Source of the DNA: Clostridia bacterium
Lineage (GTDB): Bacteria > Bacillota > Clostridia > Christensenellales > Aristaeellaceae
Length of the DNA stretch: 6,005 nt
Assembly: GCA_016295665.1 (NCBI GenBank)
Contig: JAEDKS010000143.1
Span: 1-6,005 of the forward strand
Reading direction: 5' to 3'
Below the pieces are notes generated by a model. The model had not been told where the DNA came from and did not search any database. It saw nothing but the letters and a program-made list of their open reading frames with translations. How positions within the stretch are numbered: the first letter of the stretch is position 1; every line of letters starts with the position of its first letter. Of this stretch, positions 1 through 6,005 are shown one piece after another. A program made the position numbers and the translations under genes.

Positions 1-54
1 GGCTGGCGGCGCGGGGCGGCGCAGCCATGCTGCGGGGCGAGAGGCAGGGCGTGA
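1..54 (+). CDS. Possible 3' end of an upstream operon gene (partial)
   Basis: Frame 1 is open from the left edge to a TGA at 52-54, giving at most 17 residues. This TGA would overlap a possible GTG start at 51-53 of the next gene as GTGA, which mirrors the ATGA junction between the next two genes. That is the only support: the visible residues (Gly, Arg, Ala and Cys rich) match no family, and in DNA this GC-rich an open frame of this length is expected by chance. The frame of the following gene is also open to the window edge and uses more typical codons here, so this stretch may instead be its 5' part. Confidence 0.25.
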   Translation, partial: GWRRGAAQPCCGARGRA

Positions 55-1169
55 CGACCTGGGCGCTGCCGGAGGACGAGGTGTCCTGGCAGCTCTTTGG
101 CCCGGCGGGGGAGACGCTGCGGCGGTGCTATGACGGCGCGCTGCGGGCTGCGGGCATGATGAACGCGCTCTACGGGCCGCAGCTCTGCGCTGCGCTTTCC
201 TCCCGGAGCTGGCTGCGGGATCGGATGCTCACCTGGTACAACCGGCACTTCGATGCCGCCCGGCGGCTGGATGAGGCGGGACAGAACGCGCTGATTCAGG
301 ATGTGCGGGCACTCATGGCGCTGTATGGCGGCCTGGCGGCGTGGCTCGGTCAGGTGCAGACCAACCTGCCCATGGAAATGCGCTGGCCCGGGGCCATGCA
401 CCGCGCCGCTGCCGAGGCGGAGGAGCACTACGGCAGGGTGCTGGAGCTGGCGGGTCAGGTGGCATGGCTGCGCTTCGAAGCGGAGCGCAGCGGCATGGCG
501 GAGGAGCGCTTCGTGCACCGCCACAGCATGGAGGACAGCGAGGCCGAGGCCACCCTGCGGCAGATCGAGGAGATGCAGAACCACCTCCATGACCTGCTGG
601 AGGAGCAGTATGCGCTGAACAACCATCTGGGCGGTGCCCTGACGCGGCGGATGCTCACCCGCCTGCGCAGGGCGGCGGACGCGGAGGCGGCGGATCTGGA
701 CGCTCAGGCCCGGGAGGGGCGCCGCCGGATTGCCCGCGCCGCGCAGCTTGCCACCCCGGAGGAGCAGCCCCGGGTGGAGAAGGCCCGGGTGCGGCTGGAG
801 CGGATGGAGCGCCATGTGGCGCTGCTGCGCGGCAGAGCGGAGCAGGCAAGGCGCGACGAGGTGTACTACAGCGACGCGGCCCGGCGCAGCGCCCAGCCGA
901 AGCTGGATGTGTCGGAGGAAGCGCCGGAGGTGCTCTATCCGGAGAAGCTGCTGGAGAGCATTCAGGCGCTGGCGGATGCGGAGGGCAAGGCCATCAAGCA
1001 GCAGGGACAGCAGCTCTACGAGGCGTGGCCCTGGCCTGATCTGCCGCCGAAGCAGATCACCGACGCCATGGGGGAGCGTCCCCCGCAGACGACCCAGGAC
1101 AGCCTGGGGGATTTCCTGACGCATCTGCTGGCGGTCACGCGGCCCGAAGGAAGGGAGGGGGAGGCATGA
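27..1169 (+). CDS. Uncharacterised coiled-coil-rich cytoplasmic protein, coupled to a downstream actin/Hsp70-like ATPase
   Basis: I do not recognise the family. The product (380 residues from the ATG at 27) has no signal peptide or membrane segment and looks soluble. Residues about 20-120 are predicted helical with aromatic and Leu positions. Residues about 125-290 are rich in Glu, Arg, Ala and Leu with heptad-like spacing (around 175-205 and 245-275), indicating a long coiled coil. A Pro/Trp-rich linker follows near 332-342 (AWPWPDLPP), then a short C-terminal helix near 358-370. The start is uncertain. The ATG at 27 lacks a clear ribosome site. A GTG at 51 has GAGAGG at 39-44, six bases upstream, and would give MTTWALPEDE. 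The frame is also open to the left edge, so the gene could begin outside the window. The stop TGA overlaps the next gene's ATG, so the two products are probably made together and may interact. A scaffold or adaptor role is only inference. Confidence 0.8.
   Translation: MLRGERQGVTTWALPEDEVSWQLFGPAGETLRRCYDGALRAAGMMNALYGPQLCAALSSRSWLRDRMLTWYNRHFDAARRLDEAGQNALIQDVRALMALYGGLAAWLGQVQTNLPMEMRWPGAMHRAAAEAEEHYGRVLELAGQVAWLRFEAERSGMAEERFVHRHSMEDSEAEATLRQIEEMQNHLHDLLEEQYALNNHLGGALTRRMLTRLRRAADAEAADLDAQAREGRRRIARAAQLATPEEQPRVEKARVRLERMERHVALLRGRAEQARRDEVYYSDAARRSAQPKLDVSEEAPEVLYPEKLLESIQALADAEGKAIKQQGQQLYEAWPWPDLPPKQITDAMGERPPQTTQDSLGDFLTHLLAVTRPEGREGEA
39..44 (+). promoter_or_regulatory. Candidate ribosome binding site for a GTG start at 51
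   Basis: GAGAGG sits six bases before an in-frame GTG at 51-53. It is a better placed purine run than anything before the ATG at 27, so it favours GTG 51 as the real start of the coiled-coil gene. Purine runs are common in this GC-rich strand, so the support is modest. Confidence 0.35.
1152..1158 (+). promoter_or_regulatory. Ribosome binding site of the actin/Hsp70-like ATPase gene
   Basis: AGGGAGG lies seven bases upstream of the ATG at 1166, inside the last codons of the preceding gene. With the ATGA stop/start overlap it fixes the start of the ATPase gene and indicates translational coupling. Confidence 0.75.
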
Positions 1170-4100
1170 CGGAGTCGAAGCGGCAAACCCTGCGGGTGTT
1201 GCTCCCGGAGCAGCCGGCGGAGGAGCGGATTCCGGCACAGCCCGGCGCCTGCTCCGCGGGAACCCTGAAGGGCATCGGCGAATCCATGGAGGCGTCCGCC
1301 CGGAGCCGCTATGGCAGCGATGTCTTTTCGGCGCGCAGCCGACTCCTGGCGCAGCTGTCCGGCGGCGAGCGGGCGCTTTGGCGCGGGCTGCTGGCGGTGG
1401 CGCTGCTGCATGACACCTGGCAGGAGGACAGCGAGGTCACCGTCGAGGTGTATGACGGCACCTCTTCCGCCTTTGCGCAGGCGGCGCTGAACGCTGCGGG
1501 CGGTGCCGCGCTGCGTCTGGTGGTGCTGCGCCGGGGGAAGCTGTCGGGTGTACTGGGCATCGCCGACGAGGCGTTCGGTCTGATTCCGCCGGCGACCGGC
1601 GAGAAGCTGGCGCCCATGCTGCCGTCCCGGGTGACCTGGTATGACCGGAAGAAGGGCGAATGGCTGGATCCCTGCGCCTGTCTGAACCAACGGGATCGCC
1701 TGACGCTGGCGGCCCGGCTGGAGGCCATGCCGGGGGACTCGGCGCTGCAGGACTTCGCCCGGGACATCCGCGCCCAGGAGGACGCGGTGCGGCAGCATGC
1801 GCTGGACGAGGAGCTCGGCGCGGGCTGGCGGGCGGCGCTGAAGGCCGTGGTGGGGCTGATGCCGGAGAGCGAGTTCGGACAGCTGACGGCAATTCAGCTG
1901 CCCTGCCGGGTCAGCCTGGAGGGCAATCCGCTGCTGGGCAGCCTGGGGGTGGAGCTGAACGAGCGGCTCCATCAGCCGCCGCAGCTGCAGTATTGCTGGC
2001 AGGGGCATCCCTTTGCCCGCAGCCATGTGGAGCTGGGCGTGGAGCCCGTGGCGGGTGCCGCGCTGGATGCGCTGATGGCGGAGAGCGAGCTGGTGGAGCA
2101 GACCTCCCGCCGGTATGCCCGCGACCTGTCGGAGCGGCTGGGGGAATATCTGGAGACTCATGGCGCGGAGCTGCTGCCCGGCGTCATGGAGGAGGTGCGC
2201 CGGTGGCAGACCGAGGCGAAGGACAGGAGCCTGGAGCCGGTGAAGCCGCTGGAGATGACCTGGCCCTGGGACGGGCAGTCGCCCGCGCTGCTGCTTCTGC
2301 TGCGTGAAGCCCTGGGCGACGCGATGGCGGAGGCGATGCTGTCGCCCTTCACCGGCACGCTGACGCTCATGGCGGAGGCCGCCCTGGGCGACGCGGCGAT
2401 GGGAATGCTCTGCCGCCTGAGGATGGACGACGGCGACTGGACGGCGCTGCCGCCTCTTTCGGAGGGGCTGGCGGCGGTGGTGGCGCAGGGCGCCTGGACG
2501 GACGGAAGCCGCCTGACGGACTGCCTGCAGCTGGAATCCCGGGGACAGGCGGTGGTGGTCACGCTGCAGCTGCGCGGGGCGGGCGAGGTGCGTCTGAAGC
2601 GCCGCTTCAGGCCCGACGAGCTGCGCCGCTGGACGGCGGAGCGCGTGCCGGACATCGCGCTGTGGCCCTCGGTACCGCTGCCGCCGGAGCGCTGGCATGC
2701 CTACTGGCTGACCGTGCGGGGCGGCGTGGAGGTGCGGTGCCTGTGCGGGGGGAAATGGGTCGGCTGCACGGCGGGGGCGGATGCGTACCGCGTGCTGACG
2801 ACGGATACCATGCCCTCCTGCGTCACGCTGCATGAGGACGGCCTGTGCGTGGGCGCCGTGTGCTGTCAGGCGCCGCTTCACCATCCGGCGCACTGCGGCG
2901 ATGCGGCGGCGGCGCTGGACTTCGGCGCGACCGGCACCGCCATGGCGCTGTCCGTGGCGGGGCAGAATCAGCTGGTACAGGTGCCGCCGCTGCTGCAGGT
3001 CATGCTGCAGCGCAGCACCATGGATCCGGGCGCGCTGCCCCTGCCCGCGTGGGGCATGGGCCCCGTGGTGCCCTCGGCGGTCACGCTGTGGAGCGACGCG
3101 GCGCAGCCCGCGCTCTTTGAGGGCGGCGCCATCTGCCCGGAGGAGGTCATGGGGCAGCGGGAGGCGCTGGCCGATCTCATCTGGCGCACCGACCCCACGG
3201 CCCAGGCGGCACGGCAGCTGCTCTTTCAGCAGTCCATGCTGCTCACGGCCCTGCATGCGGTGATGTGCGGCGCGGATCGGATTGGCTGGAACGTGGCCCT
3301 GCCCACCGCCATGAGCCGCGATGCGAGAGGTCGGCTGCAGCAGGAGCTGCAGCGGGCGGCGGACTGGACGTCCCGAACCACCGGACTGATGACCGCCGCA
3401 GGTAGCGCGGTCTATCCGCAGCGCGAGAGCGTCTGCGCCGGGCTGTACCTGCGGGACAGCGGTCTGATGCAGGGGCCCTTCGCCATGCTGACCATCGGCG
3501 CGACGGATGCCTCCATGGCGCTGTGGCTGCGCGGCATGAACCGCCCGGCGACGGAGTTCCATGTGAGTGGCGGCATCACCTCCATGCTCCTGCCCGCCCT
3601 CTCGGCGCATCCGTCCCTGCTGGCGCGGGAGCTGGAGGGCGTCTGCGGCTTCAGCCGGGAGATGCTCATGCTGCCTGAGGAGGAAAGCCTGCCCGCCTGG
3701 TCGCGGCGCCATCTGGTGCTGGACAGGCTCCTTGGCTCCGGCTTGCAGGAGGCGCAGCAGCGGATGGATGCCGTGCTCTGCGCCGGCGGGATGACCCGCA
3801 CCCAGGCGCTGCTGCTGCTGGGCTTCGCAAGCCTGATGACGCTGACGGGACACGCGCTGGAGCAGGTGCGGCGCAATCCGCTGCTGAACGACTACCTGCC
3901 CGCGGAGCTGCAGATCTGCCTGTGCGGTCGCGGGTCGCTGGTGCTGTCCGGCATGAATCCCGGGCTGACGAATGCCATGGCGGGCTTCGTGCGCCTGTCC
4001 ATGAGCCTGGATCATCCCGTGCGGGCGCTGCGGCTGACGATGAGCGGCTGTCCGAAGCTGGAGGCGGTGCTGGGGGTCGCGGAGATGCACCCCGCCTCCG

Positions 4101-4417
4101 CGATGGAGGCCGCCGAGCATCCCATGCCGGACGTGATGCCGCTGCTGCACCTGATGGCCCGGTTCCTGATGCAGTTCCGGGCGGCCTATCCGCAGGCGTG
4201 TGCGCTGCTGTTCCCCGGCATGTTTGACCAGCTCGGCAGCTACACCCCCGAGGCCCAGAACGCGATCACCGAGGCGGTGATGCGGCAGGGCGGGGGAGGT
4301 GCCATGGAGCATCGCTTCCTGCAGTGTCTGGAGGAGGTGCGGCTGCGCTACGACGCGCCCGACGAGGCGCTGGAGGAGCCTGTGACCCAGGCCGGCGCGG
4401 AGCAGGAAAAAGCATAG
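1166..4417 (+). CDS. Large protein with C-terminal actin/Hsp70-like ATPase domain and uncharacterised N-terminal half
   Basis: A 1083-residue soluble protein without signal peptide or membrane segments. The C-terminal half shows the actin/Hsp70 ATPase motifs in the expected order. Phosphate-1 is DFGATGTA at 585-592. A strand-helix segment, WNVALPTAMSRDARGR from 708, resembles the Hsp70 part with a VP-A core and following Arg. RESVCAGLYL from 753 resembles the Hsp70 EPtAAALAY segment, placing Glu754 at the catalytic Glu position. Phosphate-2 is TIGATDAS at 776-783, and the adenosine motif LCGRGS is at 919-924. The usual Asp opening phosphate-2 is Thr776, so hydrolysis may be weak or altered. 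Residues 1 to about 520 match no family I can name, and 525-577 is Cys/His-rich. The tail after 925 is helical, with an acidic end. No peptide-binding domain of classical DnaK type is evident. It lies downstream of, and overlaps by four bases, the coiled-coil gene. Nucleotide-dependent assembly or chaperone-like switching is the family expectation; the real role is unknown. The general fold assignment is fairly secure, the specific family is not. Confidence 0.85.
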   Translation: MTESKRQTLRVLLPEQPAEERIPAQPGACSAGTLKGIGESMEASARSRYGSDVFSARSRLLAQLSGGERALWRGLLAVALLHDTWQEDSEVTVEVYDGTSSAFAQAALNAAGGAALRLVVLRRGKLSGVLGIADEAFGLIPPATGEKLAPMLPSRVTWYDRKKGEWLDPCACLNQRDRLTLAARLEAMPGDSALQDFARDIRAQEDAVRQHALDEELGAGWRAALKAVVGLMPESEFGQLTAIQLPCRVSLEGNPLLGSLGVELNERLHQPPQLQYCWQGHPFARSHVELGVEPVAGAALDALMAESELVEQTSRRYARDLSERLGEYLETHGAELLPGVMEEVRRWQTEAKDRSLEPVKPLEMTWPWDGQSPALLLLLREALGDAMAEAMLSPFTGTLTLMAEAALGDAAMGMLCRLRMDDGDWTALPPLSEGLAAVVAQGAWTDGSRLTDCLQLESRGQAVVVTLQLRGAGEVRLKRRFRPDELRRWTAERVPDIALWPSVPLPPERWHAYWLTVRGGVEVRCLCGGKWVGCTAGADAYRVLTTDTMPSCVTLHEDGLCVGAVCCQAPLHHPAHCGDAAAALDFGATGTAMALSVAGQNQLVQVPPLLQVMLQRSTMDPGALPLPAWGMGPVVPSAVTLWSDAAQPALFEGGAICPEEVMGQREALADLIWRTDPTAQAARQLLFQQSMLLTALHAVMCGADRIGWNVALPTAMSRDARGRLQQELQRAADWTSRTTGLMTAAGSAVYPQRESVCAGLYLRDSGLMQGPFAMLTIGATDASMALWLRGMNRPATEFHVSGGITSMLLPALSAHPSLLARELEGVCGFSREMLMLPEEESLPAWSRRHLVLDRLLGSGLQEAQQRMDAVLCAGGMTRTQALLLLGFASLMTLTGHALEQVRRNPLLNDYLPAELQICLCGRGSLVLSGMNPGLTNAMAGFVRLSMSLDHPVRALRLTMSGCPKLEAVLGVAEMHPASAMEAAEHPMPDVMPLLHLMARFLMQFRAAYPQACALLFPGMFDQLGSYTPEAQNAITEAVMRQGGGGAMEHRFLQCLEEVRLRYDAPDEALEEPVTQAGAEQEKA

Positions 4418-4422
4418 CATAA

Positions 4423-4470
4423 GGGGCATGACACCGGAGGCTTTCTCCGGGCGTCATGCCCCGTTTTGTT
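4423..4470. terminator. Intrinsic terminator in the convergent junction, possibly bidirectional
   Basis: GGGGCATGAC at 4423-4432 pairs perfectly with GTCATGCCCC at 4453-4462. Inside, CCGGAG at 4434-4439 pairs with CTCCGG at 4445-4450 around a five-base loop, with a small internal loop between the stems. GTTTTGTT follows on the plus strand (4463-4470). It starts five bases after the ATPase stop and ends just before the oppF stop, so it sits between the tails of two converging operons. On the minus strand the stem is followed by TTATGCTATGC and then TTTTT, a weaker and more distant T-run, so termination in that direction is less certain. Confidence 0.88.
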
Positions 4471-4471
4471 G

Positions 4472-5422
4472 CTATGCGTTCAGCCTTTCCCGGGCGGCTG
4501 CCAGCTCCTCCTGATTGCCCAGCAGGAAGTGGCCCGGCTCGATCTCCGTCCAAACGGGCCCGTCCGTCTCGTAGTGATGGCAGCTGGGGTCATAGACCTC
4601 CAGCACCTTGCGCTTCTCCACCTCCGGGTTGGGCTGGGGGATGGCGCTGAGCAGGGCGCGGGTGTAGGGATGGAGCGGGTGATGGAACAGCGTCTCGGAG
4701 TCCGCCATTTCCACGATCAGCCCCTTGTGTACCACGGCGATGCGGTCACAGATGAAGCGCATGACGCTCAGGTCGTGGCTGATGAACAGGTAGGTCAGTC
4801 CGCGCTGCTTCTGCAGCTGGCTCATCAGGTTCAGCACCTGGGCACGGATGGAGACGTCCAGCGCGGAGATGGGCTCATCGGCGATGATGAACTCCGGGTT
4901 CATGACCAGCGCCCGGGCGATGCCGATGCGCTGGCGCTGTCCGCCGGAGAACTCGTGGGGGAAGCGGCTGGCAAACTCCGGCAGCAGACCCACGTCCCGC
5001 AACGCCTTCTCCACCCGGGCGTGAATCTCCTCCTTGGGGATGCCACGGCCCAGCAGGCCCTCGGAAACGATGTAGTCGATCTTGGCGCGCTCGTTCAGGC
5101 TGGCCATGGGGTCCTGGAAGATCATCTGAATCTTCTGGGTGATCTCCCGGTCGAGGGCGTGGCTGATGCGTCCGGTCAGCTCCTGTCCGTGGAACTTCAC
5201 CGAGCCGCCGGAGGCCGGCACCACGCGGATGATGGCGCGCCCGATGGTGGTCTTGCCCGAGCCGGACTCGCCCACGATGCCGAAGGTTTCGCCCTTGTAC
5301 ACATCGAAGCTGACGCCCTTGACGGCCCGGAAGGGATGCCGCCGGGAACCGAAGGTCACCTGAAGATCACGAACCTGCAGAATCACCTCGCGCTGCTGCG
5401 CGTCCTTCTGAAGCTCACTCAT
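4472..5422 (-). CDS. oppF: Oligopeptide ABC transporter ATP-binding protein OppF
   Basis: Cytoplasmic ATPase that pairs with OppD to power uptake of oligopeptides (or dipeptides) through an Opp/Dpp-type importer. In the 316-residue product, Walker A is GESGSGKTT (51-59), the Q-loop Gln is 103 in FQDP, the signature is FSGGQRQR (158-165), Walker B is IIADEP (179-184), the D-loop is SALD (186-189) and the switch His is 216 in ISHD. All catalytic positions look intact. The tail carries HPYTRALLSA and then VYDPSCHHYE and IEPGHFLLGNQEE, the C-terminal pattern of Firmicutes OppF. A GTG at 5431 in the same frame would add three residues but abuts the ribosome site GGGAGG (5431-5436). The ATG at 5422 is eight bases from it and is the better start. 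The gene overlaps the end of oppD by eight bases and is the last gene before the terminator. The substrate could equally be dipeptides or another Opp/Dpp-family solute; ATPase sequence alone cannot say. Confidence 0.93.
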   Translation of the reverse strand: MSELQKDAQQREVILQVRDLQVTFGSRRHPFRAVKGVSFDVYKGETFGIVGESGSGKTTIGRAIIRVVPASGGSVKFHGQELTGRISHALDREITQKIQMIFQDPMASLNERAKIDYIVSEGLLGRGIPKEEIHARVEKALRDVGLLPEFASRFPHEFSGGQRQRIGIARALVMNPEFIIADEPISALDVSIRAQVLNLMSQLQKQRGLTYLFISHDLSVMRFICDRIAVVHKGLIVEMADSETLFHHPLHPYTRALLSAIPQPNPEVEKRKVLEVYDPSCHHYETDGPVWTEIEPGHFLLGNQEELAAARERLNA

Positions 5423-6005
5423 GCGACACACCTCCCAGCTTTCTCAGCTGCCGGATGGCAGGCGGCGGATCGAGTTTGGGGGCCCTGGGGTCAAGCAGCC
5501 AGGTGCGCGCCCGATGGGTGGGGGAGATGTCGAAGTACGGCGGGCGCTCCCGGTGGTCGATGACCAGCGCCATGGGGTTGCGGGTGGCGAAGGCATCGCC
5601 CTCCACCTCCTTGAACAGGCTGGGCGGGGTGCCCTTGATGGAGTACAGATCCTCGCCCCGGGTGCCCAGCTGGGGCAGGGAGGAGAGCAGCGCCCAGGTG
5701 TAGGGGTGGCGCGGGTCGTAGAAGATTTCGTTCACCATGCCGATTTCCACGATGTCGCCCGCGTACATCACCGCCACGCGCTCCGCGATGTTGGCGACCA
5801 CGCCCAGGTCATGGGTGATGAAGATGATGGTCAGGTTGTACTTCTTCTTCAGCGCCTTGAGCAGGGAGAGCACCTGCGCCTGAATGGTCACATCCAGGGC
5901 GGTGGTGGGCTCGTCGCAGATGAGCACCTTGGGCTGGCACGCGATGGCGATGGCGATGACGATGCGCTGCCGCATACCGCCGGACAGCTCGTGGGGGTAC
6001 TGCTT
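5415..6005 (-). CDS. oppD: Oligopeptide ABC transporter ATP-binding protein OppD (5' end beyond the window)
   Basis: Partner ATPase of OppF in the peptide importer. Only the C-terminal 196 residues are present. The reading frame continues past the right edge through KQYPHELSGGMRQR, so the ATG at 5975 is internal, inside the ABC signature (LSGGMRQR). Walker A and the Q-loop lie outside the window. Visible motifs are Walker B with D-loop, VLICDEPTTALD, the switch His in FITHDLGVV, and HPYTWALLSSLPQLG, which opens the oligopeptide-transporter C-terminal region. That region (GDAFATRNPMAL, then THRARTWLLDPRAPK) is the Firmicutes OppD form, in which the Cys residues found in many proteobacterial OppD/DppD tails are absent. 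The stop (TGA, 5417-5415) lies inside the start of oppF (ATGAGTGA), indicating one transcript with coupled translation. Permease and binding-protein genes would be expected upstream, beyond 6005. Confidence 0.92.
   Translation of the reverse strand, partial: KQYPHELSGGMRQRIVIAIAIACQPKVLICDEPTTALDVTIQAQVLSLLKALKKKYNLTIIFITHDLGVVANIAERVAVMYAGDIVEIGMVNEIFYDPRHPYTWALLSSLPQLGTRGEDLYSIKGTPPSLFKEVEGDAFATRNPMALVIDHRERPPYFDISPTHRARTWLLDPRAPKLDPPPAIRQLRKLGGVSHE
5431..5436 (-). promoter_or_regulatory. Ribosome binding site of oppF
   Basis: The minus strand reads GGGAGG here, eight bases before the ATG at 5422-5420. It lies within the last codons of oppD and rules out the upstream GTG at 5431-5429, which overlaps it. 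Confidence 0.75.

Noticed and set aside
1660..2307. A 215-codon plus-strand open frame inside the ATPase gene.
   Set aside because: Its product is Gly/Ala/Arg-rich low complexity, typical of an out-of-frame reading of GCG/CTG/GGC codons.
2309..2395. A 15-base exact repeat (2309-2323 and 2381-2395) with a shorter repeat of ATGGCGGAGGC between the copies.
   Set aside because: The copies encode ALGDA and MAEA within a helical stretch. With so restricted a codon set, short in-frame repeats arise by chance, and there is no array or mobile-element structure.
1166..4417. Assignment of the large protein as DnaK or as the SrfB virulence-factor family.
   Set aside because: DnaK has its ATPase domain at the N-terminus followed by a substrate-binding domain, which is not the order here. 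As far as I recall, SrfB-type proteins carry the first phosphate motif near the N-terminus, whereas here it is at residue 585.
1016..4429. A 1137-codon open frame on the minus strand covering the whole ATPase gene.
   Set aside because: It lies codon-on-codon opposite the ATPase gene, so a stop in it would need TTA, CTA or TCA on the plus strand, codons this GC-rich genome avoids. Its product is a low-complexity mix of Arg, His, Gln and Pro with no recognisable motifs. The plus frame has clear ATPase motifs and a ribosome site.
4466..5563. A 365-codon plus-strand open frame opposite oppF and the end of oppD.
   Set aside because: It is antisense to two genes with full ABC ATPase motifs, starts within the terminator region without a ribosome site, and shows no motif of its own.
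1..6005. tRNA, rRNA, CRISPR arrays, insertion sequences, prophage genes, riboswitches.
   Set aside because: No tRNA-like cloverleaf, spaced repeats, transposase motifs or terminal inverted repeats were noticed. Apart from the 54-base convergent gap, almost all of the window is coding.

Overview
The window is strongly G+C-rich DNA with dense coding and very short intergenic space. The oligopeptide-transporter ATPases on the minus strand have C-terminal tails of the type seen in Firmicutes OppD and OppF. This, together with good Shine-Dalgarno sequences, suggests a high-GC Firmicute, probably a clostridial lineage. The assignment is an inference from protein style and composition, not from a marker gene.

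Left part (1-4417, plus strand): a tight operon of at least two genes. The first encodes a roughly 370-380-residue, largely helical, coiled-coil-rich soluble protein that I do not recognise. Its stop overlaps the start of the second gene in an ATGA junction. The second gene encodes a 1083-residue protein whose C-terminal half carries recognisable actin/Hsp70-type ATPase motifs. Its N-terminal half (about 520-580 residues) matches nothing I can name. A Cys/His-rich segment lies between the halves. The first 54 bases may hold the end of a further upstream gene in the same operon.

Middle (4418-4471): a convergent junction with one strong hairpin and T-run. It probably terminates the plus-strand operon and perhaps also the minus-strand one.

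Right part (4472-6005, minus strand): the end of an oligopeptide ABC-transporter operon. oppD (5' end outside the window) runs into oppF with an 8-base overlap. The two ATPases would form the heterodimeric motor of an Opp importer, whose binding protein and permease genes are expected beyond position 6005.

The part most likely to be undescribed is the plus-strand pair: a coiled-coil protein translationally coupled to a large, divergent actin/Hsp70-like ATPase. The Opp genes are ordinary.
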